The position numbers and the translations under genes are program-made. Shown in pieces: positions 26,124 to 33,744 of a stretch of 64,000 bases of DNA. Every line of letters begins with the position of its first letter. Within the stretch, counting starts at the first letter, position 1. The DNA comes from OLB7 sp966250335 (GTDB taxonomy: Bacteria > Bacteroidota > Ignavibacteria > OLB7), in contig CBINGZ010000032.1 in NCBI GenBank assembly GCA_966250335.1, positions 1 to 64,000 of the forward strand, written 5' to 3'. The notes below the pieces were generated by a model. The model saw only the letters and a list, made by a program, of their open reading frames with translations, had not been told where the DNA came from and made no database searches.

Positions 26124-27158
26124 ATGTTAGGACATGGCGGAGTTTCCGAGTACGGGCTGAATGACTATCCGGTCAATGAGAGGGCGGCGGTCACGTTGTC
26201 GGCCGAGGCGTACCAGGCATCGAGCGGCTATATCTCCGCCGTCGTCCTACGAGTGACCACGGGAGAGCATCGGATAACAGCGGGGTATTCCTGTCATGTC
26301 GGTGTATGGCCGCTCATAGTGGGAAGGGGATGGACGGGAACCAACAGTACAGCCCAGGCAAGCGCCGTGCGCCGGTTCTCTGCATCATGGTTGGGAATCA
26401 TGACCGTTGAAGGAGGGGCAAGGGTTCCTCGTGCTCTTCCCACGAGCGGATACGATACGGGCGTGTCCATGACCGAACTCGGTACTGCACCGCTCTTTGG
26501 GGGAAGCTCCTCCACCAAAGGCGATGCTGTCGGCCAAGCTCAGGCGGCAATGATCGTTGTCGGAGGATTAAACGGCGTTGTACGTTCTTCGGGGGTGATA
26601 TGGCTCGAGAGGGACATCAACGGCAAGGCCGGGTCGATAGAGCTATGGACGGCGCTCCTGGAGATGAGGCGAGACATAGGAGGAAGCACTAGATCGATGA
26701 TTGGGACCCGTGGGGGTATGCAGCTCATCCCCCAGATCGTCGGGCGGAGTATCGCTTACAGGGGAGTGACCGGGACGCTATCGTTCCTTCACTATCTCGC
26801 CGGAGACGAGGCGGTCGGAACAATCGGCATGGGAAGGGCCAGTGTTGTTCGCAACGCTGCCGGTGACACAGTGATTCACCCGATAGGGACCGGCAACGTG
26901 CAATCCGGCTGTATCGTAACGGGTGGGGCAATGACCGTCTTGGAAGCGATAGCCGCAACAATGATCGTTCGTTCCCCAAGCGGCGTCGAATACAGCCTCT
27001 CCGACGAAAGCGGAACGGTCCTTATCATCGTACCGATCAACATCTCATCCGGACGGCTTGTACGGGTCGATTCCGAAGTACGGCACAACTATGTTTATGA
27101 TGAGCAGAGGACAATAGCCGTTCAAGCCGACTCACGGCGGGTAGAAGCCTTCATATAG
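26124..27158 (+). CDS. Beta-rich phage structural protein, possible fibre
   Basis: 344 residues of strongly beta-rich sequence with many short Val/Ile strands and Gly turns (GYISAVVLRVTTGEHRI, AAMIVVGGLNGVVRSSGVIW, MTVLEAIAATMIVRSP, TVLIIVPINISSGRLVRV). The N-terminus MLGHGGVSEYGLNDYPV resembles short attachment motifs of small phage proteins. No named family. Its position between fibre genes suggests a fibre shaft or tip protein. Confidence 0.5.
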   Translation: MLGHGGVSEYGLNDYPVNERAAVTLSAEAYQASSGYISAVVLRVTTGEHRITAGYSCHVGVWPLIVGRGWTGTNSTAQASAVRRFSASWLGIMTVEGGARVPRALPTSGYDTGVSMTELGTAPLFGGSSSTKGDAVGQAQAAMIVVGGLNGVVRSSGVIWLERDINGKAGSIELWTALLEMRRDIGGSTRSMIGTRGGMQLIPQIVGRSIAYRGVTGTLSFLHYLAGDEAVGTIGMGRASVVRNAAGDTVIHPIGTGNVQSGCIVTGGAMTVLEAIAATMIVRSPSGVEYSLSDESGTVLIIVPINISSGRLVRVDSEVRHNYVYDEQRTIAVQADSRRVEAFI

Positions 27159-27197
27159 TCTCGACGGTCATGCATAACCACTAGAACAAGAAAACGC

Positions 27198-27482
27198 ATG
27201 ATACATGAACAGAAGTACGGGATAGCGCCCGGCGATATCGACGACTTCCCGTTTGACTTCTCAAAACCTCTTATGGCACGAGGTAACCTTACGCTTACGG
27301 ATGTTGAATTCTTCGTATCACCCGAAGGACCGCAGATAGAGTCGAGCAACTACACGGCAACGGCTGCCGTTGTTCGACTGTCAGGATTCGTTCAGGGGCT
27401 AACCTACCGGATAACGTGTAGGGGGATAGCTGGAACTTTGGTGCTCAATAGAAGCACTACTGTCAAGTGTATCCCGCGTTGA
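27198..27482 (+). CDS. Phage fibre-tail adaptor-like protein
   Basis: 94 residues. The pattern FDFSKPLMARGNLTLTDVEFFV, SPEGPQIESSNYTATAAVVRL, SGFVQGLTYRITCRG matches a small Ig-like protein widely annotated as fibre-tail adaptor. It is the last recognisable morphogenesis gene on the plus strand. Assignment rests on the short pattern. Confidence 0.6.
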   Translation: MIHEQKYGIAPGDIDDFPFDFSKPLMARGNLTLTDVEFFVSPEGPQIESSNYTATAAVVRLSGFVQGLTYRITCRGIAGTLVLNRSTTVKCIPR

Positions 27483-27501
27483 GCATGAAGTAAGTGACGA
27501 T

Positions 27502-27527
27502 ATAACTATCTTTACCCTTATAGTTAT
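27502..27527. repeat. Inverted repeat upstream of the membrane protein gene
   Basis: ATAACTAT at 27502-27509 and ATAGTTAT at 27520-27527, 10-base spacer. It lies between the last fibre gene and the ATG at 27537. It has no T-run, so it may be an operator or a weak hairpin rather than a terminator. Confidence 0.45.
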
Positions 27528-27536
27528 GTTCTCAGT

Positions 27537-28316
27537 ATGAAGAACCTCAAGAACATCCATCTTTCTCCCACGGAACAAATCGCTATTGTGACTGCGATCG
27601 CATTCACGTGTAGTGCTGCCTACGTTTACGGTGCATCAACTGTAATCGGAGTGAATCTTCTCCAGTATCTGTCTCTTACGGATTATCCACTTATCGCCGC
27701 TAGCAAGTTCGCCCCAGGTTTCATTGCTCTCCTACCTTATATGCTATCCCTTCTATTCTACGATAGAATCCGAAAAGCCTACAGAGATGACCTCCGGGCT
27801 GAGCGGTCAAGAGGTTCATTACGGCGCGAGTGGCTGCCGCCATTGTTGTTTGCGTTTCGGCTTATCGCTATGCTCATCCTTGTAGGTGTAGCTGCAACGT
27901 ACCTTCCCACTGCATTCGGGGGACCAGAACCTGGAATAACGATCCGGTCAATCATTCATCTTGCTGTCTCTGTTGGGTGGTTTTTCGGCGTTCGTTGGCT
28001 CTTCGGCCGTAGCGTTACTGATGAGAAAGGAAATGTTCATACTATCATCGCGTTCATTACGCTTGGCCCACTCTTTTTATTCACTTTCTTTGTATCTGGA
28101 TACAAACATGGTGAAAGGTCGGTCGCTGGCAATGTTCCCTCAGTAGTTATCCACCATGATAATGACACCCTGTTCGGCCGACTCCTCTTCACGCTCGCTA
28201 ACGGCGTAATCCTGATGAGGGACTCTTCCAAAGGGGTAACGTACGTTCCAACAGATTATATTGACTATATGAGAGAGTATAGAGCAACCGACAAAAGAGA
28301 TTCAGTTGCGAAGTGA
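27537..28316 (+). CDS. Membrane protein of unknown function
   Basis: 259 residues. About five hydrophobic segments are visible (QIAIVTAIAFTCSAAYVYG, APGFIALLPYMLSLLF, LLFAFRLIAMLILVGVAATYL, IIHLAVSVGWFFGVRWLF, IIAFITLGPLFLFTFFVSG), with a basic cytoplasmic loop between the second and third and a C-terminal soluble tail of about 70 residues. Codon use is more A+T-rich than the structural genes. It appears to be accessory cargo (a moron), possibly superinfection exclusion, but nothing identifies it. Confidence 0.55.
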   Translation: MKNLKNIHLSPTEQIAIVTAIAFTCSAAYVYGASTVIGVNLLQYLSLTDYPLIAASKFAPGFIALLPYMLSLLFYDRIRKAYRDDLRAERSRGSLRREWLPPLLFAFRLIAMLILVGVAATYLPTAFGGPEPGITIRSIIHLAVSVGWFFGVRWLFGRSVTDEKGNVHTIIAFITLGPLFLFTFFVSGYKHGERSVAGNVPSVVIHHDNDTLFGRLLFTLANGVILMRDSSKGVTYVPTDYIDYMREYRATDKRDSVAK

Positions 28317-28325
28317 GAGGGGTAT

Positions 28326-28346
28326 TGCATTAGTTCGATTAATGCA
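28326..28346. promoter_or_regulatory. 21-bp palindromic site, copy 1
   Basis: TGCATTA (28326-28332), seven bases, TAATGCA (28340-28346). Perfect 7-bp arms. It lies just after the membrane-protein gene and about 165 bases before the RadC-like start. Two related sites occur at 29137 and 29453. The shape and spacing suit a dimeric HTH repressor; the binding protein is unknown. Confidence 0.55.
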
Positions 28347-28512
28347 CTATATTGTTCCCGTTAGAAATACGTATCGCTTCACGGCAGGTCACCCGACGAC
28401 TGCCTTGGGCTCTTGCCCTCCGTCGAAGTCGCTTGCAACTCCAATACCGTCGATCGGCGAGAGTAGGGAGCGATACATTGATCTTCCCCCTGATCAAAAA
28501 AGATCCTTGAAT

Positions 28513-29058
28513 ATGGCAACATACGACGTATATTCGACGGCAGAGCCGCTACCCTTTACGGGTACGATCCGAGACTTTACAACGATCGAGACGATCTACA
28601 AGAGAACAATCAGAACGGTAGTCCTGCGGATTAAGCGGGATATCGTTGCTGAAGGTGAAGAGCTGATGAATGTGGTCGATACGCCCGGCGAAGCTTACGA
28701 GATTCTAAAGGCGATCTTTCAAACTCTTGATGACGACCAGGAACACTTCGTTCTACTGGTCCTGAACGTCGCGAACGACGTGACCGGATTCAAGTTGATC
28801 TCCTCCGGGGCGCAGGATTCTACCGTAGCTGACTCAAAGATAGTCTTTCGGAATGCCTTGTTTCTGGGAGCACGGAGTATCATCGTCGCTCACAATCATC
28901 CCTCCGGCAACCCTCGACCTTCCTCCCATGATATTAGTACGACTCGACAGCTTGTCCTTGGTGGACAATTGATTGACATACCCGTTCTGGATCACCTTAT
29001 CTTGGTAGGTGGTAGCTTCATCTCCATACGCAAGATTCGCCCGGATTGCTTCGAGTAG
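28513..29058 (+). CDS. RadC-like JAMM/MPN domain protein
   Basis: 181 residues from an ATG at 28513; the longer open frame upstream carries no domain sequence and contains the palindrome, so it is likely leader. The JAMM metal site is intact: Glu77 (DQEHFVLLVLN), His127-x-His129 in AHNHPSGN, Ser137 and Asp140. RadC-like proteins are frequent on mobile elements and near defence loci; their role is unsettled, and a nuclease, deubiquitinase-like peptidase or helper role in recombination are all possible. The N-terminal HhH part of chromosomal RadC is absent. It starts the small accessory cluster. Confidence 0.8.
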   Translation: MATYDVYSTAEPLPFTGTIRDFTTIETIYKRTIRTVVLRIKRDIVAEGEELMNVVDTPGEAYEILKAIFQTLDDDQEHFVLLVLNVANDVTGFKLISSGAQDSTVADSKIVFRNALFLGARSIIVAHNHPSGNPRPSSHDISTTRQLVLGGQLIDIPVLDHLILVGGSFISIRKIRPDCFE

Positions 29059-29136
29059 AGCAGGTAGTTTGCTCGGATAGAGCTTCAGAGGATGTCTTCG
29101 TATCGGGCTGAGGTAGGCAAAGGGGGCTCTCCTTCT

Positions 29137-29157
29137 TGCATTACGTCGGTTAATTGT
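29137..29157. promoter_or_regulatory. 21-bp palindromic site, degenerate copy 2
   Basis: TGCATTA (29137-29143), seven bases, TAATTGT (29151-29157): left arm exact, right arm matching four of seven. It ends 10 bases before the ATG at 29168, so a bound protein would block initiation of that gene. Confidence 0.45.
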
Positions 29158-29167
29158 ATATTCTGGA

Positions 29168-29413
29168 ATGGCACGTGAGTATACTACCGAAGACATCCTG
29201 AGCGAACTGCAGGTCACCGACCCCGCGAAGCGGAAGGTCGTGCAGGTTCGTTTAGCGCAATTGCGCTTAGGGCATAAGACGCGCACCACAACGCACGCTC
29301 CCCAATTGGAAGAAGGACGGCATTGGAGGAAGGTTGCTCGTTCTGTCGTGTTCACAGAGGAGGGGAAGAACGAGGCCATCAGGCTTCTGGAAAATCATAT
29401 CGACACCAGATAA
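29168..29413 (+). CDS. Small putative DNA-binding protein
   Basis: 81 residues. REYTTEDILSELQV, then KRKVVQVRLAQLRLG, then LEEGRHWRKVARSVVFTEEGKNEAIRLL. The L-x-EG-x-HW-x-K...V-x-FTEEG-x pattern is shared with small winged-helix or excisionase-like proteins of plasmids and phages. This suggests a DNA-binding regulator, inferred only from this pattern. It sits directly behind a copy of the 21-bp palindrome and so is a candidate for an autoregulator. Confidence 0.55.
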   Translation: MAREYTTEDILSELQVTDPAKRKVVQVRLAQLRLGHKTRTTTHAPQLEEGRHWRKVARSVVFTEEGKNEAIRLLENHIDTR

Positions 29414-29452
29414 AATTTTACCTTCAGACATAATTATCTGACCTACGCCCAT

Positions 29453-29473
29453 TGCATTAACTGAGTTAATGCA
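29453..29473. promoter_or_regulatory. 21-bp palindromic site, copy 3
   Basis: TGCATTAAC, TGA, GTTAATGCA: 9-bp perfect arms around three bases, matching copy 1 in the outer seven bases of each arm and in total length. It lies 50 bases upstream of the J-domain gene start. This is the strongest of the three sites. Confidence 0.6.
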
Positions 29474-29522
29474 GTAAGTTTGTTCTGTAGTTAATCAACA
29501 ACGACAACAGAACAACGGCACA

Positions 29523-30014
29523 ATGAATACGAATTTCTTCGACGGCGTATCCTCTATTGATGAATTGAAGGCTCGGTATCGTGATCTGGCGAAGCAGTAT
29601 CACCCGGACAGGCAAGGCGGCGACACGGCCATAATGCAGGCCGTCAACGCGCAATATGAGGCGCTTCTGGATCGATTCTTGCGGCAGGGTGGCAGGACCG
29701 AACAGACAATCTCTGATGAGAAGGAGATGGACGCGGAGATGAGGGCGAAGGTGGATCTGGTTATCAATCTCGAGGGCGTGTCGGTGGAGATCATGGGAAG
29801 ATGGGTCTGGGTGTGCGGTAACACATTCGTTCATCGGGGGGCAATCAAGGAAGCTGGCTTCTTCTTCGCCTCCAAGAAGAAGTGCTGGTTCTGGCGTCCG
29901 GAAGACTGCAAGTCGAAGAGCCGCCGAGAGCTTTCGCTTGATGAGATTCGGGAGATGCACGGCTCGAAAGTGATGAACAGTGAGCGGGATAGGGAGCGGT
30001 TATTAGGTCGATAG
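29523..30014 (+). CDS. J-domain protein of mobile-element type
   Basis: 163 residues. A short J domain (residues about 4-48) holds the HPD motif at 27-29 (AKQYHPDRQGG), followed by a conserved accessory region: VDLVINLEGVSVEI, GRWVWVCGNTFVHRG, KEAGFFFASKKKCWFWRPED, then SLDEIREMHGS. This architecture is frequent in phages and plasmids of Bacteroidota and others. J domains stimulate the ATPase of DnaK; here a phage protein probably recruits host Hsp70 for replication or assembly, an inference. It is downstream of palindrome copy 3. Confidence 0.8.
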   Translation: MNTNFFDGVSSIDELKARYRDLAKQYHPDRQGGDTAIMQAVNAQYEALLDRFLRQGGRTEQTISDEKEMDAEMRAKVDLVINLEGVSVEIMGRWVWVCGNTFVHRGAIKEAGFFFASKKKCWFWRPEDCKSKSRRELSLDEIREMHGSKVMNSERDRERLLGR

Positions 30015-30084
30015 GTTGTAGATTCGGTTCCGGGGCGCGACGTGATACGCGCGTGTAATCCTTTATAAAAAAGGTGAGGAAGCC

Positions 30085-30915
30085 ATGCAAGATAACAAGC
30101 AGTTGTTCTGGAAGCCCATGCTCTGGGCTTTTACGGCTGTGGGTTCGATTTTTATCTTCGGGATTACTGTTATGGCCCTTTACGATCCAAAGGATTGGAA
30201 ATCTTGGAGTGAGCTAGGAAGCGCATTTGGAGCCCTAAACACTCTCTTTACAGCATTGGCGTTCGCGGCTGTTGTTGTTTCCCTCTACTATCAACGCCAT
30301 GAAATTCAGCAAACGCTAAATGAGGTTGATGAAGCAAGAAAGGGTCAGGCAGATGCTCTAGAGGCTCAGATGAAAGCTGTGCAAGCGATAAAGGAGCAGA
30401 CCCGATCTTTTTACCGACCTTATATTATTGCACGGATTGATTTGGAGAAGGGAGGTGAACGAACGCTTATCATCAGCAATGTCGGTCGTACCGTTGCAAA
30501 GAATCTTCACTTGTGGACCGATCATGATTTTGTTTACCCAGGTGGATTCCAATGGGAGTCCCAAGGGGACGAAGGGAAACTAGCGCGGGCATATGCGTTC
30601 AATAATGTAATCCCTACATTCGGACCAGGTGAAAGATTGTATTTCCTGATTGCTACAGGAAATGCGATTGCGCAACATGATCCAAAGTACGAAAGACATC
30701 CTCAAGTGTTTCATGTAAAAGCTACTTATGAGCTTGATGGTATCGAAGAACCAGTATCGGAGATGATGATTGTTGATATGCGCCGTTTCCATCAAAGCTT
30801 TGTGTATGAGGAACGATCTGATAAGGCGTTGGATAATATATTTGAGGAACTTCAGAAGGTTAACGAAAACCTTGAACGACTTTGTGGTTTGAAAAACACC
30901 AAGAATGACAGATAA
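30085..30915 (+). CDS. Two-TM/coiled-coil protein, candidate membrane effector of a TIR module
   Basis: 276 residues with GAGGA ahead of the ATG. Two membrane segments are clear: residues about 10-32 (MLWAFTAVGSIFIFGITVMAL) and 50-70 (ALNTLFTALAFAAVVVSLYY), then a coiled coil (72-105) and a soluble beta-rich domain of about 130 residues (RSFYRPYIIARIDLEKGG, RTLIISNVGRTVAKNLHLW). The N-terminal layout resembles proteins annotated as putative AbiC and other two-TM proteins of defence islands. It is followed after 12 bases by the TIR gene; in type II Thoeris a TM protein with a ligand-binding domain accompanies a TIR enzyme, so it may be a membrane-breaching effector. The soluble domain is not recognised. 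Confidence 0.6.
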   Translation: MQDNKQLFWKPMLWAFTAVGSIFIFGITVMALYDPKDWKSWSELGSAFGALNTLFTALAFAAVVVSLYYQRHEIQQTLNEVDEARKGQADALEAQMKAVQAIKEQTRSFYRPYIIARIDLEKGGERTLIISNVGRTVAKNLHLWTDHDFVYPGGFQWESQGDEGKLARAYAFNNVIPTFGPGERLYFLIATGNAIAQHDPKYERHPQVFHVKATYELDGIEEPVSEMMIVDMRRFHQSFVYEERSDKALDNIFEELQKVNENLERLCGLKNTKNDR

Positions 30916-30927
30916 TAGGAGAAGAGT

Positions 30928-31881
30928 ATGTCAAACATAAGCGGCATCCCCAAAGCCTTCCTTTCCTACGCATCCGAGGATAGAGAACTGTTTGCCCAGC
31001 CTATGGCCGAGGCTCTTATGGAGCGTGGTGTTCAGGTATGGTATGATGCTTGGGAGATACAACCCGGCGATAGCTTGACCAGTAAATTGTTTGAGGATGG
31101 GTTAGCAAAGGCAGACGCTCTTGTTGTACTGTTATCCCCAAAGAGTGTCAATAAGAAGTGGGTACGAGAGGAGTTGAATGTGGGAAATATACGCCGTATC
31201 CAAGAGAACATGAAGATAATACCTATTGTAATAGGAGAATGTGCAATTCCAACGGCTCTCATTGATGTAGTTCGAATTACGATGAGCCATCTTGATACTG
31301 CAGATTCAGTTGCTGCAAGAGTTGCGGATGCACTCTATAGCCGGGACACTAGGCCACCCCTGGGTAAACCCCCTTCCTATGTTACAAATACCGTAAGGTC
31401 ACCTACCACTGCTCTTGATAGGGTAGATGTGAATGTGTTATGTGCAATAGGTAAGAGTGCAGATGAAGATGAGAACGATAGTGTCATGATCGACAGAGTC
31501 TCCGAATCAATTGCTGTGCTCGGTATCTCCTCAGGCCAAATGTTCGAGTCGATTGACATCCTTGAAGAACTTTACTGCGTGAACGTAGTTCGAGGTCAGG
31601 ATGGAAGTGCGGTTGAGGTGAAACTACGACCGAAAGGACGTACCTGGTATGAACAAGCGGTCAGCAAGGATTCAAGTCGAATGCGTAAAGCTGTTGCGGC
31701 GGCAATTGTCGCAGGCGAGCAATTCTCCGAATCAATAGCGCAATCAATAGGGGCCTCTGCTTACGAGGTTCGTACGATAATGACGGATTTTTGTAACAAT
31801 GGGTTGCTAGAGCTGAGTTTCGACCAAGGAGGAGGGGCCTATGTCAAGCGCTTTTCTCCCAGATTGCGTCGTTTGAACTAA
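30928..31881 (+). CDS. TIR-domain protein with winged-helix-like C-terminus
   Basis: 317 residues, AGGAG upstream. The N-terminal TIR domain (about 9-130) is clear: AFLSYASEDRELF, VQVWYDAWEIQPGDSL, ADALVVLLSPKSV and WVREELNVG. Glu82 in W78-V-R-E-E lines up with the catalytic glutamate of NAD-cleaving TIRs such as SARM1 (W-V-H-K-E). Residues about 145-317 contain two regions resembling winged helices (MIDRVSESIAVLGISSGQMF, VAAAIVAGEQFSESIAQSIG). TIR enzymes of bacteria either deplete NAD or make a cyclic-ADP-ribose signal on infection. Paired with the two-TM protein; A+T-rich codons set it apart from the phage structural genes. Confidence 0.8.
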   Translation: MSNISGIPKAFLSYASEDRELFAQPMAEALMERGVQVWYDAWEIQPGDSLTSKLFEDGLAKADALVVLLSPKSVNKKWVREELNVGNIRRIQENMKIIPIVIGECAIPTALIDVVRITMSHLDTADSVAARVADALYSRDTRPPLGKPPSYVTNTVRSPTTALDRVDVNVLCAIGKSADEDENDSVMIDRVSESIAVLGISSGQMFESIDILEELYCVNVVRGQDGSAVEVKLRPKGRTWYEQAVSKDSSRMRKAVAAAIVAGEQFSESIAQSIGASAYEVRTIMTDFCNNGLLELSFDQGGGAYVKRFSPRLRRLN

Positions 31882-31893
31882 CAGGTCAACAGG

Positions 31894-31941
31894 GCTATCG
31901 GCCCGTCCGAGCGTTCTCCGCTCCAGACGGGCCGATGTAGC
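31894..31941 (+). terminator. Long hairpin after the TIR gene
   Basis: ATCGGCCCGTC (31897-31907) pairs with GACGGGCCGAT (31926-31936); an inner stem GAGCG/CGCTC and outer GCTA/TAGC extend it. It follows the TIR stop by 12 bases. There is no strong T-run, so termination strength is uncertain. Confidence 0.55.
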
Positions 31942-32298
31942 GTCTACCACTCGTTGTCAGAGCCTAGTTCCCTTGTTTAACACCAGTTTGACACCAAGTT
32001 GAGGCAGTATGGGGAATCTGGGGAAATTTGCCGAATTTGGCCCTCCTTGCCAGAAAACAGCGGTCCCAACGGAATCACAGCAGGCCGCGATCCTTGTAAG
32101 GGGTCGCGGTTTTTTGTTCTCCGGTAGCCTCCCTACGTTTCATCTCCATCACATTGCGCCAGGAAGATCTTGGTATGCTCCAATCGCGATGACGGTTGTA
32201 TCTTTGCGCAGGTTAGCGAACCGACCCAAGCCTTCACACGGCCCTTACAGTAAGTAGGGGCGTATTATTCGTTCACAATCAATTGTTAAGGTGTTCTC
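31942..32298. other. Right junction of the phage region, no gene seen
   Basis: Between the TIR hairpin and the lipoprotein start there is no convincing gene; short open frames lack features. Apart from the terminator at 32085 I see no tRNA, tmRNA or clear direct repeat to the left flank that would define attachment sites. TTAAGG upstream of 32299 may serve as its ribosome site. Confidence 0.4.
32085..32115 (+). terminator. Rho-independent terminator at the right junction
   Basis: CCGCGATCC / GGGTCGCGG (one G-T pair) with a seven-base loop followed by six T at 32110-32115. No gene ends immediately upstream; the nearest is the TIR gene, about 200 bases away. It may terminate the prophage accessory operon, or it may be the surviving 3' end of an unrecognised RNA next to the insertion point. 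Confidence 0.65.
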
Positions 32299-33606
32299 AT
32301 GAAGTTTGGAGGAAGATCTCTATTGCTGGTGTTCGGCTGTTTCCTCTCTCTGTCGATGTTCGGGTGCAGCGAAGACCAACCGTCCCAGACGCCGTCGACC
32401 GGCAGGATCGTCGGAAGAATAACGGATGCCGCCACCGGACAACCGATCCTTAATGTGAGTGTTGTCACGCTTCCTCCAACACAGGCAGTTGTGACCGATA
32501 ACACAGGTGCTTTCACTCTCAATGATGTTATTCCGGGAACCTATGTCGTTTCCGTTAATAAGCTCGGATATAACAGCCAGACGGTCAGCGTGACAGTAGC
32601 TGGGGGTAAGTCGACGATAGCTGATATTCAGCTCACTACCGGTGCGATAAATCAGCCGCCTACATTGCCGGAAGGTCCTGATCCTTCCGATGGAGCAACC
32701 GATCAGCCGACTTCGCTTATGCTATCGTGGAGCGCCTCCGAGCCGGATGGTGATGGGTTGAACTACGACGTGTTCTTCGGTACGACGAATCCGCCGTCTA
32801 CGATGGTGGCTGAGGGTATTTCATCGTCGAGTCTGGTGCGTAGCGGTCTGAGTAATGAGACGGAATATTATTGGCAGGTGGTTGCGAAAGATTCGAAGGG
32901 CGCAATGACATCAGGACCCGTGTGGCGATTTACTACCATAGTCAAACAACAGACCAATATCAACGCAGGACTCGTAGCGTTCTATCCGTTCAACGGAACC
33001 GCCGATGATGCGAGTGGACATAGGCACGATGGACTGGTTCAGGACGGGGTAACCCCTACGTCGGATCGTCGAGGAAATCCTAACAGCGCTTTCCGCTTCA
33101 ACGGTACTCCGTCCGGATATATCTCGGTACCTCATTCGGACAAATTGAATTTCCCCAACGGGAGCAGATTCACAATCGCTGCATGGGTAAAATTCTCTTC
33201 CACGCTGACTCAGTTTACCGGTATTCTCGCGAAAGGAAAGCCTAACGGTGGAAATGTCGGATATCAGCTGTTTGTTGTAAACGGCAGTCGAGCCGGTTTC
33301 GATGTAACGAGCACCGGTGGTACATTCCGGACACTTGAAGGTGCAAAATCGCTTAATGATGGACAATGGCATTTCATCGTCTGCACCGCTTCCACCACGA
33401 ACGGAGAGACGGCTGTGTATATTGACGGTGTGCTCGACCGTTCCGGTCTTTACGGACCGTTGAACTGCGCAATCGACAACGATCGTCCGCTGTTTATCGG
33501 CAAGGAGCGTAACTCGACACTCTTTTTCAACGGGTCGATAGACGACGTCCGCATCTATAATAGAATCATCACATCTGAAGAAATGCAGTTGTTGTATACT
33601 GAATGA
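32299..33606 (+). CDS. Surface lipoprotein with CarboxypepD-like, FN3-like and LamG domains
   Basis: 435 residues. A lipoprotein signal (SLLLVFGCFLSLSMFGC, Cys23) anchors it in the envelope. Domains in order: a carboxypeptidase-regulatory-like beta sandwich (about 35-113: GRIVGRITDAATGQPILNV, VIPGTYVVSVNKLGY); an FN3-like domain (about 118-215: PSDGATDQPTSLMLSWSAS, ETEYYWQVVAKDS); and a LamG/concanavalin-like domain (about 222-432: GLVAFYPFNGTADDASG, FTIAAWVKF, QWHFIVCTAS, GSIDDVRIYNRIIT). It probably binds glycans or matrix at the surface. It is the first host-like gene right of the phage region. Confidence 0.8.
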   Translation: MKFGGRSLLLVFGCFLSLSMFGCSEDQPSQTPSTGRIVGRITDAATGQPILNVSVVTLPPTQAVVTDNTGAFTLNDVIPGTYVVSVNKLGYNSQTVSVTVAGGKSTIADIQLTTGAINQPPTLPEGPDPSDGATDQPTSLMLSWSASEPDGDGLNYDVFFGTTNPPSTMVAEGISSSSLVRSGLSNETEYYWQVVAKDSKGAMTSGPVWRFTTIVKQQTNINAGLVAFYPFNGTADDASGHRHDGLVQDGVTPTSDRRGNPNSAFRFNGTPSGYISVPHSDKLNFPNGSRFTIAAWVKFSSTLTQFTGILAKGKPNGGNVGYQLFVVNGSRAGFDVTSTGGTFRTLEGAKSLNDGQWHFIVCTASTTNGETAVYIDGVLDRSGLYGPLNCAIDNDRPLFIGKERNSTLFFNGSIDDVRIYNRIITSEEMQLLYTE

Positions 33607-33744
33607 TGCTGCTGATGATGAAGTAATGAGCGTTCCGGATATGATTTCATGCGCGGCAGTGATATCTGGTCATGTCCGGGACGTTCGCCGTTACCCGTCC
33701 CGCAATAAATCGGGCTGGGAGGCACGGCAGCGGCACAGGCCGGA
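33607..33744. other. Non-coding stretch before the remnant
   Basis: No gene or strong structure. It may be further decayed sequence of the remnant; the reading frame ending at 33808 has no recognisable domain before 33745. Confidence 0.3.

Noticed and set aside
28306..28512. N-terminal extension of the RadC-like protein
   Set aside because: The added 69 residues have no domain, contain the 21-bp palindrome, and overlap the end of the upstream gene; the ATG at 28513 is preferred.
32041..32115. Possible tRNA or tmRNA 3' end as an attachment site
   Set aside because: The hairpin and T-run look like a terminator; no T-arm consensus or CCA end could be found.
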